Shown piece by piece: positions 54,736 to 63,560 of a DNA stretch of 64,000 bases. Made by a program: the position numbers and the translations under genes. The DNA is taken from contig CALSPD010000004.1 in assembly GCA_943788145.1 (NCBI GenBank), positions 1 to 64,000 of the forward strand, read 5' to 3'. Below the pieces are notes generated by a model, which worked only from the letters and a program-made list of their open reading frames with translations, did not search any database and had not been told where the DNA came from. This DNA is from an uncultured Flavobacteriales bacterium (GTDB lineage Bacteria > Bacteroidota > Bacteroidia > Flavobacteriales_G > Salibacteraceae). Within the stretch, counting starts at the first letter, position 1. Every line of letters starts with the position of its first letter.

Positions 54736-55725
54736 GTGAATTACTCAGAAATTAAAAGCCAACTCTCTTCGAAAAGAGAAATTGTAATTACCACTCATAA
54801 ATCACCAGATGGTGATGCAATGGGCTCATCATTGGCCCTAGCACAAGTTTTGAAAGATGCAGGTCATAACGTAAACGTTATGGTACCTGATGTTTTTCCG
54901 AAATTTTTGAATTGGATGGAAGGTTGCGATCAAGTAATTTATTTTGATCAGCAGGAAGACGAGTGTTCAATTGGGATTCAAAAGGCAGAAATGATTTTCA
55001 GTCTAGATTATAATCAATTGGATCGAGTGGGGCCGATGGGAAAAATTATCGAATCCGCAGAGGCCATTAAAATTATGATTGATCATCATTTATTTCCAGA
55101 CAAAGGATTCGATTATGTGATCAGTGATACTTCTGCTTCTTCTTGCGCAGAATTGGTGTTTGATTTTATCAGCAACTTAGGATTCGAATCATTTTTAAAG
55201 CAAAGTACCTGTGAGTCGTTATATGCAGGAATAATGACGGATACTGGATCGTTTCGCTTTTCTTCGACAGGCGCAAAAACACATCGAATTGCAGCTGAAC
55301 TGATAGATCGCGGGTTAATTCCAAACGTTGTCCACGAAAAAATTTATGACACCAACTCGATAAATAAGCTCCGACTAACTGGATTCGCACTTGAAAATAA
55401 GTTGGAATATTTTGAAGAGAAAAAAGTGGCCGTAATTGGCTTGGAACTTTCAAGTAAAAACCGATTTGGCTATCAAAAAGGAGATACAGAGGGACTAGTT
55501 AATTATGGGCTAACTATTGATGGCTGCAGGATGGCCATATTTCTATCCGAGGAGCTTAATTGTGTCAAATTTTCATTAAGGTCGAAGGGCGAAATAGACG
55601 TCAATTTGGTCGCTAGAAAGTTTTTTAATGGCGGAGGACATAAGAATGCAGCAGGCGGAAAACTTGACATTAACCTTAAATCTGCGCTTGAATTGGTGAA
55701 AAAAGTTATTCAAGATGAGCTATAG
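54736..55725 (+). CDS. DHH-family phosphoesterase (NrnA-like)
   Basis: A 329-residue protein starting at GTG 54736, just after its promoter box. DHH motifs are in order: HKSPDGDAMGSS (Asp ligands), DYNQLDRVG, IDHH with Asp116-His117-His118, and the DHHA1 end GGGHKNAAGGKL. NrnA enzymes degrade short RNA oligonucleotides and, in some species, remove phosphate from pAp, using manganese. In Flavobacteriia this gene sits upstream of gldI, as here: the two overlap by 11 bases. Cytoplasmic. Confidence 0.92.
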   Translation: MNYSEIKSQLSSKREIVITTHKSPDGDAMGSSLALAQVLKDAGHNVNVMVPDVFPKFLNWMEGCDQVIYFDQQEDECSIGIQKAEMIFSLDYNQLDRVGPMGKIIESAEAIKIMIDHHLFPDKGFDYVISDTSASSCAELVFDFISNLGFESFLKQSTCESLYAGIMTDTGSFRFSSTGAKTHRIAAELIDRGLIPNVVHEKIYDTNSINKLRLTGFALENKLEYFEEKKVAVIGLELSSKNRFGYQKGDTEGLVNYGLTIDGCRMAIFLSEELNCVKFSLRSKGEIDVNLVARKFFNGGGHKNAAGGKLDINLKSALELVKKVIQDEL

Positions 55726-56245
55726 AATTGAATTGAAGGCGCTTGTTTTAGTCGGATTGATAACAATGGCAGCTTCATGCAATAATGAACCTGAATCGAA
55801 TATGCCTACCCAACAGCAAGTTAACCGCAGTATGGAGGACATAAACCGTGAATTTGCCCGAGATGAACGTCAGATGATAGAATCCTATATCGAACAACAT
55901 GGATTAGAAATGGCCTCAACAGGCACAGGACTTCGATATTTTATTTACCAAGAAGGTCAAGGTGAAATGGCCCTTAATGGGCAGACGGCATCGGTAAACT
56001 ATAAAGTAAGCTTGCTAAACGGGGACGAAGTTTATTCTTCGGCAGAAAACGGAGTTAAGGAGTTTTTAATTGGAAGAGATAATGTAGAAACAGGGATTCA
56101 TGAAGGAATTCTCCATATGAATGTTGGGTCGAAAGGCATTTTTATTTTACCCTCGCATTTGGCACATGGTTTAAGTGGTGATAATGATCGAATACCACCC
56201 CGCTCTTCAGTAGTTTATGATATTGAGTTGCTTTCCTTGAAATGA
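55715..56245 (+). CDS. gldI: gliding-motility-associated peptidyl-prolyl isomerase GldI
   Basis: A 176-residue FKBP-type lipoprotein (signal ending MAASC, Cys22). The FKBP domain (about 75-176) has LNGQTASVNYKVSLLNGDEV and GIHEGILHMNVGSKGIFILP, then AHGLSGDNDRIPPRSSVVYD. The helical stretch before it (about 35-70, SMEDINREFARDERQMIESY) is typical of GldI. GldI is a periplasmic or outer-membrane lipoprotein thought to help fold gliding machinery; it is needed for gliding in some flavobacteria. It overlaps nrnA by 11 bases and the next gene as ATGA. Confidence 0.88.
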   Translation: MSYRIELKALVLVGLITMAASCNNEPESNMPTQQQVNRSMEDINREFARDERQMIESYIEQHGLEMASTGTGLRYFIYQEGQGEMALNGQTASVNYKVSLLNGDEVYSSAENGVKEFLIGRDNVETGIHEGILHMNVGSKGIFILPSHLAHGLSGDNDRIPPRSSVVYDIELLSLK

Positions 56246-57102
56246 AAAAGGTTCTTTTACTATTCTTATTTAGTGCCACCCTTTGCAATTCCTGTGATGA
56301 TTCTCAGCATTTCGGATATAGCAGACTGACTAAGAGTATTCATTATAAACTTGAAACAATAGGAGACGAGCAATATGCTGTTAGTGCATCTTCTAGGTTA
56401 AGCTTCAATTTAAAGGTTTGGTCAAAAGAATCTCGATTGCTGGCAGAGAAAAAATTTCAAAGAATTGTTTATGATCCTGCGAATTTCCCTTCCTATTTAG
56501 TTTCAATTTTTAACCTAGCCTACGAGAACGACAGTATTTCAATAATTGGAAACTCGAAGGAAATCCAGATCAATAGGCTTTTAAATGATTCGTTAATTAA
56601 AACCCCGATTGACTTTATTCGATTAGAATTGAAAATATCAGAAGCTCTTTCTGAAGTACGGTTGCGCAACATTATCGCGGACGAAAGAATAAAGGATGAC
56701 CTGGAATTAAAAGAGCAGCGGACTATATTAAACATTGTTGATTCACTAGGATTGAATGCTGAAAATAGAATAGGAGGAGTATTTATACACGAACTTCGAG
56801 ACGGAAATGGCGGATTTCCTAAGAGTGGACAAACCGTAGTTGTTAATTTTATTGCTCGTATTCCCAATGGGGTGATTATTCATAATACGACCTTAGATGG
56901 GAAATTTGAATATCAAATAGGTGTGCCAGAGCAGGTTCTGCCGGGACTGGCCATAGGAATTCAAAACTCGAGACTCGGAAGCAAAACATTAGTTGTTGTC
57001 CCATCAGAACTCGGATTCGGAGCGAATGGGTCGACCACTGGGATAGTGCCGCCATATACACCGATTATATACGAAATTGAAGTCCTCGAAATTAGAGGTT
57101 GA
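56242..57102 (+). CDS. FKBP-type peptidyl-prolyl isomerase lipoprotein
   Basis: A 286-residue lipoprotein (lipobox ending LCNSC). Residues about 25-190 are a divergent first half that may be a degenerate FKBP or helical cap. Residues about 190-286 form an FKBP domain: GQTVVVNFIARIPNGVIIHN, VLPGLAIGIQNSRLGSKTLV and LGFGANGSTTGIVPPYTPII. It starts inside the gldI stop (ATGA), so it is co-translated. A fold helper for envelope proteins, probably with gldI. Confidence 0.88.
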   Translation: MKKVLLLFLFSATLCNSCDDSQHFGYSRLTKSIHYKLETIGDEQYAVSASSRLSFNLKVWSKESRLLAEKKFQRIVYDPANFPSYLVSIFNLAYENDSISIIGNSKEIQINRLLNDSLIKTPIDFIRLELKISEALSEVRLRNIIADERIKDDLELKEQRTILNIVDSLGLNAENRIGGVFIHELRDGNGGFPKSGQTVVVNFIARIPNGVIIHNTTLDGKFEYQIGVPEQVLPGLAIGIQNSRLGSKTLVVVPSELGFGANGSTTGIVPPYTPIIYEIEVLEIRG

Positions 57103-57109
57103 ATTCTGT

Positions 57110-57117
57110 TAGATTTG
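57110..57117 (+). promoter_or_regulatory. internal -7 box TAGATTTG
   Basis: Exact TAnnTTTG match 15 bp before the ATG at 57133, so the third FKBP gene may have its own promoter as well as the operon one. Confidence 0.35.
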
Positions 57118-57132
57118 CCGAAAATTTAATAG

Positions 57133-57975
57133 ATGAAAATTTTATTCATTCCCCTTTTTGCTCTTGTGTCTATTGCGGCTTCCTGTAATTCTTCAGCTGC
57201 CGATTCTGATGAGTCAGCAAATGATTCAATTTCGAATAGTGAGGCTCAAATTATTTCAGAATCGGGCCTAATAGTCGAAATACTTGAGAAAGGAAATGGT
57301 CCAACTCCAAGTCAAGGAGATCTCGTTAAAGTACACTACACAGGAACATTAAAATCAACAGGTGAAAAGTTTGACAGCAGTGTCGATCGGGGTGAGCCAA
57401 TCGAGTTCCCTATAGGAGTAGGAAGAGTTATACAAGGTTGGGAAGAAGGAATTTCCCAATTAAACCGAGGTAGTAAGGCCAGATTAATTATCCCAGCTAA
57501 TATGGCTTACGGAGCCAAGGGTAAAGGAACTATTCCGCCAAATAGCGATTTAATTTTTGAGGTGGAGCTCATCGATTTTAAAGAGGGTCCAAAACCTATT
57601 GTTCATGAGGTCTTTTCGACCGAGGGAAAAACCGTAAACAAGACCGCAACGGGCTTAGAATATTGTGTAATCGATGAGGGGAAAGGCCCAAAGCCAATAG
57701 CTGGTGATGTTGTTACTGTTCATTATTATGGCTATTTAAAAGCCTCAGGAGATAAGTTTGACAGCTCCTTTGAACGCGGGGAACCTTTCAAGGTATCTTT
57801 AGGTGCAAGACAAGTAATTCCTGGTTGGGAAGAAGGCTTAGCCTTGTTAAATGAAGGATCGAAAGCAACGCTAATTATTCCCTATAGCCTTGCTTATGGA
57901 GATCAAGGATACCCAGGAGTCATTCCTCCAAAGGCAGACCTCGTTTTTGATGTACAGATTATGAAGATCAACTAG
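57133..57975 (+). CDS. lipoprotein with two tandem FKBP domains
   Basis: A 280-residue lipoprotein (lipobox ending AASC). FKBP domain 1 covers about 48-152 (GDLVKVHYTGTLKSTGEKFD, VIQGWEEGISQLNRGSKARL); domain 2 about 172-280 (GDVVTVHYYGYLKASGDKFD, VIPGWEEGLALLNEGSKATL). Both keep the core residues of active isomerases, including the Asp of FDSS and the Trp of GWEE. It catalyses proline isomerisation and may act as a chaperone in the periplasm. The third of three FKBP lipoproteins in a row. Its stop overlaps the converging plug gene. Confidence 0.94.
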   Translation: MKILFIPLFALVSIAASCNSSAADSDESANDSISNSEAQIISESGLIVEILEKGNGPTPSQGDLVKVHYTGTLKSTGEKFDSSVDRGEPIEFPIGVGRVIQGWEEGISQLNRGSKARLIIPANMAYGAKGKGTIPPNSDLIFEVELIDFKEGPKPIVHEVFSTEGKTVNKTATGLEYCVIDEGKGPKPIAGDVVTVHYYGYLKASGDKFDSSFERGEPFKVSLGARQVIPGWEEGLALLNEGSKATLIIPYSLAYGDQGYPGVIPPKADLVFDVQIMKIN

Positions 57976-59336
57976 TTGTTTGTGTATTTAAACTCCGTGG
58001 TTTTGATGAGGCGATCGTAATCAAGACCGATTTTTCTATGGTAAACTAGAATTGTATAGTCGTTTTCGGTTTCATAGTGAGAACCTTCAAAGTAGGACAT
58101 ATCTGGCGTTGATTGTCCGTCCGCAACAAAAACATATTGATAATTATACAAGCCTTGTTTTAAATACATGTTGGCTTCGTATTGTAAATTAGATTGGTTG
58201 AATTGCATTTTAGCTTCAGGGGTGATTTTCCAATCAGTCAGTGCGCCATATATATAAACGTCACCGTTTGGAATTGAGCTATTCTGAGATAAGCTGAAAT
58301 GCAGAGTGACGTAATCAGCATCTATTGCGCTTACTGCGTTTGATTGAACAGTTTTTATAAAGTACCATCCGTTAATATCAGGTCTTTGAAGGTAGGTAAT
58401 CGCTGAGCGGCTTTTATCTTGAACTAAGTAAGCGTGATTTTCCTTGTTCTGAAATGAAATTCGCTCAACGCCTTGTCCGTTATAGCGCGTGTTTTGGATA
58501 TCAAAAAACCGATACTCATTTTGACCGGGAAAGGTGTTTTCGCCATCATAGTTATAATCAAGTAATCGGTCTTTAACGAATCGAGGTTCTAGACCGATCA
58601 AGGCATTTTCCCAGCAATTGTTTTGCAAAACCACTATATGGAGATCGGTATAAGGATTTGTCAATTCATAGTTTCCAAAGGCAATATCGAAATCCACTTC
58701 TTGATGCGAATAGCGTTCCTTAACTCGTGTAGCCTGATGAACTTTGACCCCGATTTGAATGTCGTTCAAATCTTCGGTTATAGAAAACCTTCTTGTCAAG
58801 ACTAGTTCATCTGGATTGCCTGCCTCATATACTTTTACTATGTAATTACCTGATTTAGTGAGTCTCACATTAAAATTTGGGATTTCGAGCGAGTAGTGTA
58901 TGAATTTTTGAAACGTATTTCTTGAATAATCATACTCAGTCAAATAATCTTCAGGTGGTCCGTCCACATATTCTTGAACAGATAAGTCAGATTGGTTCCA
59001 ATTGTGATCACAATGTACAAATGAGTACATATAATTGCCTAGACTTGAATCCAACACATCAAAGCTCAATTCGAGGGTAACATCTTCATTAAGATCAATA
59101 ATAGCGTTAGATAGGGGCCAATCCTTTCGATGTAAGGTGACGGACTTAATATTCGGTTGATAATTATAATTGGCTAACCTCAAATAATTGTCATTATAAT
59201 AGCCACTTCCTTCGTTTTGATCGATGTTGAATTGAGCGTGACAAGCGTCAGAAACGAAGATGAAGGAAACACCTAATGCAATGATGATTATCGCTTTAAG
59301 TCTTGTTATGGATTTGTTGGAGGAAATAAATTTCAT
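57972..59336 (-). CDS. type IX secretion system plug protein (DUF5103)
   Basis: A 454-residue protein. A signal/anchor segment (IIIIALGVSFIFVSDACHAQ) with a possible lipobox is followed by the DUF5103 region: IKSVTLHRKDWPLSNAIIDL, NYMYSFVHCDHNWNQSDLS, EYRFFDIQNTRYNGQGVERI and a closing DYTILVYHRKIG. In the solved F. johnsoniae SprA complex the related Plug protein closes the periplasmic side of the translocon, so this should be a periplasmic T9SS gatekeeper. It lies divergent from nqrA, a gene order seen in many Bacteroidota. Confidence 0.9.
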   Translation of the reverse strand: MKFISSNKSITRLKAIIIIALGVSFIFVSDACHAQFNIDQNEGSGYYNDNYLRLANYNYQPNIKSVTLHRKDWPLSNAIIDLNEDVTLELSFDVLDSSLGNYMYSFVHCDHNWNQSDLSVQEYVDGPPEDYLTEYDYSRNTFQKFIHYSLEIPNFNVRLTKSGNYIVKVYEAGNPDELVLTRRFSITEDLNDIQIGVKVHQATRVKERYSHQEVDFDIAFGNYELTNPYTDLHIVVLQNNCWENALIGLEPRFVKDRLLDYNYDGENTFPGQNEYRFFDIQNTRYNGQGVERISFQNKENHAYLVQDKSRSAITYLQRPDINGWYFIKTVQSNAVSAIDADYVTLHFSLSQNSSIPNGDVYIYGALTDWKITPEAKMQFNQSNLQYEANMYLKQGLYNYQYVFVADGQSTPDMSYFEGSHYETENDYTILVYHRKIGLDYDRLIKTTEFKYTNN

Positions 59337-59456
59337 GTCGATTTCTAAAATTAAATCGTTGAATTGGGTGATGAGCTAAAATTCGATATCAATTGACAGA
59401 AACGAAGCAAATGACAAATTGGTGCATTTGTTATTTTTTCTGAAGAAAATATCATG

Positions 59457-59464
59457 TAGGTTTG
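59457..59464 (+). promoter_or_regulatory. -7 box TAGGTTTG of the nqr operon
   Basis: Exact TAnnTTTG match 36 bp before the nqrA ATG at 59500; no good TTTG at normal spacing. Confidence 0.5.
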
Positions 59465-59499
59465 CGCGCGTTTTTCAAGCGAAAATTTAACAAACTCAG

Positions 59500-60846
59500 A
59501 TGTCTAAAACCGTTAAAATTCGCAAAGGGGCAAATATAAATCTAGTTGGGATTGCTGAGTGCAAGACCGTTCAAGCAGATTTACCGAAAACCTTTGCAAT
59601 TAAGCCTACAGAGTTTCATGGGATAGTCCCCAAAATGATGCTCAAGGAGGGCGCTGAAGTAAAGGTTGGAACCCCAATCTTTCATGATAAAAAGAACGAG
59701 CATATTAAGTATGTTTCTCCAACTGCTGGGGTTATTACTGAAATTGTTCGCGGTGCAAAACGTAAAATTCTTGAGATTAGGATACAGACCGCGTCAAATC
59801 AAGAATCGGAAATAATAGCTAAAGTTGATGTGAACTCGATTGATCGGGCCAAAGCTTTAGAGTTTTTGATGAATGCTGGATTATGGTGTTTTATTAAAAA
59901 GCGCCCGTATGACATTGTCGCAGATCCTATGGAGACACCAAAGGCAATTTTTATTTCTGGCTTTGATTCAGCTCCATTAGGTGTCTCATACGATTATCTA
60001 CTTGAGGGTCAGGAGCAAAACGTACAGACAGGCATAGACTTAGTGGCGAAGTTGACAAAGGGAAAAGTTCATTTCAACATCAATGCAGGCGATTCTTCTT
60101 TTCTCTCTAAATTGAAAAACGTTGAAATTAATAGGTTCGATGGTCCACACCCTGCAGGTAACGTTGGAATCCAAATTCATCACCTTGATCCAATTAATAA
60201 AGGGGAGGTGGTTTGGGTAATCAATCCTCAATCTGTTGCAATTATTGGACGGCTTGTAAATACGGGCGTTTCTGATTTTTCGAAAAAAATCGCCTTGGTA
60301 GGTTCTGAAGTGAAAGAACCTTGCTATATAAATACTTGGGCGGGAGCGGCAGTTTCTTCAATTATTAATGGCCATGTTAAAGACGGAGATAATAGAATTA
60401 TTGATGGTAATGTTTTAAGTGGAACTCAAGTTAGTTCCGAAAACTATATTGGTTATACCAGTACTTCCGTTAGCGTGATTCCAGAAGGCAGAGAGCCTCA
60501 GTTTATGGGATGGATTGCACCGAATTTTCATAAATTCTCACTTTCGCACTCCTATTTTAGCTGGTTAATGCCAGGTAAAAAATATAGCTTGAACACCAAT
60601 GCCAACGGTGAAGATAGGGCATTTGTTATGTCAGGTCAATATGAAGATTTACTTCCTATGGATGTTTATCCCGTTCATCTTATCAAGTCAATAATAACAA
60701 ACGACATAGAAAAGATGGAAACACTTGGGATTTACGAAGTCGCTCCTGAAGATTTTGCCCTGTGCGAGTTTGCGTGTACGAGCAAGACACAAGTGCAAGA
60801 AATTATAAGAAAGGGATTGGATACTGCAATTGAAGAATTAGGTTAA
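59500..60846 (+). CDS. nqrA: Na+-translocating NADH:quinone reductase subunit A
   Basis: A 448-residue membrane-bound but mostly cytoplasmic subunit. Opens SKTVKIRKGANINLVG, the usual NqrA start, with FHGIVPKMMLKEGAEVKVG, FISGFDSAPLGVSYDY and FPVHL-like DVYPVHLIKS. NqrA is near the quinone-binding site in the complex that couples NADH oxidation to Na+ export. It heads the nqrABCDE operon, all in the same direction with gaps of 6-13 bp. Confidence 0.96.
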   Translation: MSKTVKIRKGANINLVGIAECKTVQADLPKTFAIKPTEFHGIVPKMMLKEGAEVKVGTPIFHDKKNEHIKYVSPTAGVITEIVRGAKRKILEIRIQTASNQESEIIAKVDVNSIDRAKALEFLMNAGLWCFIKKRPYDIVADPMETPKAIFISGFDSAPLGVSYDYLLEGQEQNVQTGIDLVAKLTKGKVHFNINAGDSSFLSKLKNVEINRFDGPHPAGNVGIQIHHLDPINKGEVVWVINPQSVAIIGRLVNTGVSDFSKKIALVGSEVKEPCYINTWAGAAVSSIINGHVKDGDNRIIDGNVLSGTQVSSENYIGYTSTSVSVIPEGREPQFMGWIAPNFHKFSLSHSYFSWLMPGKKYSLNTNANGEDRAFVMSGQYEDLLPMDVYPVHLIKSIITNDIEKMETLGIYEVAPEDFALCEFACTSKTQVQEIIRKGLDTAIEELG

Positions 60847-60859
60847 TAGAGAGCTGGAA

Positions 60860-62059
60860 ATGAAATTTATTAAAAACATATTTGATGGCATTCGACCCAA
60901 CTTTGAAGAAGGAGGGAAGTTCGCACGTTATTATAAGGCCTTCGAAGCAATGGAAACATTTGCATTCGTTCCAGGTCATGTTACGCACGGTGGGACGCAT
61001 ATAAAGGATGCGATTGATCTAAAAAGAACTATGTTTCTTGTGGTCATCGCCACTGTTCCCGCTTTATTGTTTGGTATGTGGAATACTGGACATCAACACT
61101 TTTTAGCATTGGGAGAAATGTCTGGCTTGGGGGATGGTTTGATGGATAAGTTTTTGTTTGGAGCCATTAAAGTATTGCCTATTGTAATCGTTAGTTATGT
61201 AGTCGGACTGGGAATTGAGTTCGGGATAGCAGTCGCTAAAAACCACTCGATAAACGAAGGTTATCTTGTTTCAGGGATGCTGATTCCTTTGATTATGCCT
61301 GTTGAAGTTCCATTGTGGATGGTGGCTGTGGCAACGGCTTTTGCCGTAGTAATTGGAAAAGAAGTATTCGGAGGAACTGGAATGAATATTCTGAACCCTG
61401 CCCTCACTGCGCGAGCTTTCTTGTTTTTTGCTTATCCAACTAAGATGAGCGGTAACATGGTCTGGGTGAATACAGAAGGCGGACAAGTAGTAGACGGCTT
61501 TTCTGGGGAGACGCTATTGGCTCAATCCATCGTTTCTGATACAAATTATATCGATCAAGCGGGTCAGGCATACGGTAGCGTATCTGATACAATTTTCGCA
61601 GCGTTTATGGGTTGGATACCCGGTTCAATCGGAGAGACATCTACCTTGGCAATTCTGATCGGAGCAGCGATTTTGCTTATAACTGGGATTGGAAGCTGGA
61701 GAATAATGTTGTCCTTCCTTCTAGGTGGATTGTCCATGTCCTTACTATTTAACTTATGGGATCATAATGCATTTATGAGAGTAGATCCTATTCTTCAAAT
61801 TTGCATGGGAGGATTCATGTTTGGAATGGTGTTCATGGCGACAGACCCTGTGAGTGCGGCTCAAACAAATATGGGTAAATGGATCTATGGATTCCTTGCT
61901 GGTTTCTTGGGAATCATGATACGGGTATTTAATCCGGCCTATCCAGAAGGTGTCATGATGGGTATCTTATTCATGAATGTCATGGCTCCTTTGATCGATC
62001 ATTATGTGATTGAAGCGAATATCAATAGAAGACTTAAGCGAGCAACTGTAACAGCATAA
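60860..62059 (+). CDS. nqrB: Na+-translocating NADH:quinone reductase subunit B
   Basis: A 399-residue inner-membrane subunit with about ten membrane helices. A covalent FMN should sit on Thr218 in DGFSGETLL. The usual motif is SGAT, so Glu217 in place of Ala is a change at the flavin-attachment site. Other marks are ILNPALTARAFLFFAYP and FMATDPVSAAQTNMGKW. It belongs to the NqrB/RnfD family and holds FMN and riboflavin in the electron path. Operon member. Confidence 0.96.
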   Translation: MKFIKNIFDGIRPNFEEGGKFARYYKAFEAMETFAFVPGHVTHGGTHIKDAIDLKRTMFLVVIATVPALLFGMWNTGHQHFLALGEMSGLGDGLMDKFLFGAIKVLPIVIVSYVVGLGIEFGIAVAKNHSINEGYLVSGMLIPLIMPVEVPLWMVAVATAFAVVIGKEVFGGTGMNILNPALTARAFLFFAYPTKMSGNMVWVNTEGGQVVDGFSGETLLAQSIVSDTNYIDQAGQAYGSVSDTIFAAFMGWIPGSIGETSTLAILIGAAILLITGIGSWRIMLSFLLGGLSMSLLFNLWDHNAFMRVDPILQICMGGFMFGMVFMATDPVSAAQTNMGKWIYGFLAGFLGIMIRVFNPAYPEGVMMGILFMNVMAPLIDHYVIEANINRRLKRATVTA

Positions 62060-62069
62060 TCATTTAACC

Positions 62070-62849
62070 ATGGCTATAAATAAAGAATCACAGAGTTTTA
62101 CTTTCATTTTTTCCATCATAATGGTGGTCGTTGTTGCTACGGTGCTTTCATTGGCTGCACTTGGGTTGAAAGAACCACAAATGGAAAATCAGAAACAAGA
62201 GAAGATGCAAAACATCCTCGCATCAATTCAAGTTAATGTGGACAGATCTGAGGCTTCCAGCGAGTTTTTGACTTATGTAAAGAAAAGACTCGTCTTGAAT
62301 GCAAAGGGAGAAGTCATCTCTACAACAGAAGGCCCGGTCCGAACCATAGCTGTTGATGGTAAAGATGCCTTCGAGGCAGATGGGTTTAACGTGGATGTCA
62401 AGAAGCAATATCGAGATCAAACCATGGCTGATTCAGACAAAAAGTATCCTCTATTTGAATGTGAGAAGGACGGAAAACCATATTTCGTAATACCCTTAAT
62501 TGGAACTGGTTTATGGGGACCAATCTGGGGATATATTGCGCTGGGTTCAGATATGAATACTGTGTTGGGAGCGACATTTGATCATAAGACTGAAACTCCA
62601 GGTCTTGGTGCGGAAATAAACCAAGGTTGGTTTCAAGAGCCATTCGTAGGAGAAAAGATATTTGATGAAAATGGAGACTTTGTTTCCATTAAAGTAATTA
62701 AAGGTGGGGCTGCTCCGGATGATATGCATGGAGTAGATGCGATCACAGGTGGTACCATTACTAGTAATGGTGTGAGTAACATGCTTGAGAATACCTTGAA
62801 AGTATATGTTCCTTATTTTAAAATGAACGCTGATATAGCTGCAATATAG
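62070..62849 (+). CDS. nqrC: Na+-translocating NADH:quinone reductase subunit C
   Basis: A 259-residue protein with one N-terminal membrane helix (FTFIFSIIMVVVVATVLSLA) and a periplasmic FMN-binding domain. The flavin is attached by ApbE to the last Thr of TGGTITS, Thr231, in VDAITGGTITSNGVS. Other signs are ETPGLGAEI. The subunit passes electrons between the FMNs of NqrB and NqrC. The usual SGATxT is here TGGTIT, a mild variation. Confidence 0.95.
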   Translation: MAINKESQSFTFIFSIIMVVVVATVLSLAALGLKEPQMENQKQEKMQNILASIQVNVDRSEASSEFLTYVKKRLVLNAKGEVISTTEGPVRTIAVDGKDAFEADGFNVDVKKQYRDQTMADSDKKYPLFECEKDGKPYFVIPLIGTGLWGPIWGYIALGSDMNTVLGATFDHKTETPGLGAEINQGWFQEPFVGEKIFDENGDFVSIKVIKGGAAPDDMHGVDAITGGTITSNGVSNMLENTLKVYVPYFKMNADIAAI

Positions 62850-62855
62850 ATTAAC

Positions 62856-63554
62856 ATGAGTACAGAAGTAAAAAGCGCACCATCAGAGGCAATTTTGGCT
62901 AAAGAGCCGAGCGAGCCTTTATTCTCGAAACGGAATAAGAAGCTTTTATCCGATCCACTTAATGATTCGAACCCAATTACGGTTCAAGTCTTGGGGATTT
63001 GTTCGGCACTTGCGATAACCGTTCAAGTCAAGCAGGCGATCGTAATGTCTTTATCGGTTTTAGCCGTATTGATAGGTGGAAATTTGATTATATCATTAAT
63101 CCGTAATGTCATTCCTAGCCGGATTCGAATTATCGTTCAACTTGTGGTGGTGGCGTCTTTGGTAATCTTAGTAGACCAGGTTTTAAAGGCGTATGTCTAT
63201 GACGTAAGCAAGGCGCTGTCGGTATTTGTCGGATTGATCATCACGAACTGCATCATTATGGGTCGCCTAGAAGCGTTTGCATTAGCCAACAAGCCTTGGC
63301 CTTCAGTCTTAGACGCAATTGGAAATGCGGCCGGTTATGGGTGGATACTAATAGTTATAGCGGTGGTTCGTGAAGCTTTTGGATCAGGTTCCTTGATGGG
63401 TTTCAAATTCATTCCAGACGCGTGGTTGATTTCGAATGGAGGGTTTTATGCCCATAACAATATGATGATTTTACCTCCTATGGCGTTAATTGTTGTTGGA
63501 ATTATCATCTGGATCCAACGAGCAAAGAATAAAGCATTAATTGAAGAACATTAA
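62856..63554 (+). CDS. nqrD: Na+-translocating NADH:quinone reductase subunit D
   Basis: A 232-residue integral membrane protein of the NqrD/RnfE family with six membrane helices. Marks: NPITVQVLGICSALAITVQV, FVGLIITNCIIMGRLEAFAL and GYGWILIVIAVVREAFGSGS. NqrD and NqrE together bind an iron centre within the membrane; the Cys in GICSAL and TNCIIMGR are the two expected in NqrD. Operon member, 6 bp after nqrC. Confidence 0.96.
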   Translation: MSTEVKSAPSEAILAKEPSEPLFSKRNKKLLSDPLNDSNPITVQVLGICSALAITVQVKQAIVMSLSVLAVLIGGNLIISLIRNVIPSRIRIIVQLVVVASLVILVDQVLKAYVYDVSKALSVFVGLIITNCIIMGRLEAFALANKPWPSVLDAIGNAAGYGWILIVIAVVREAFGSGSLMGFKFIPDAWLISNGGFYAHNNMMILPPMALIVVGIIIWIQRAKNKALIEEH

Positions 63555-63560
63555 TAGATC

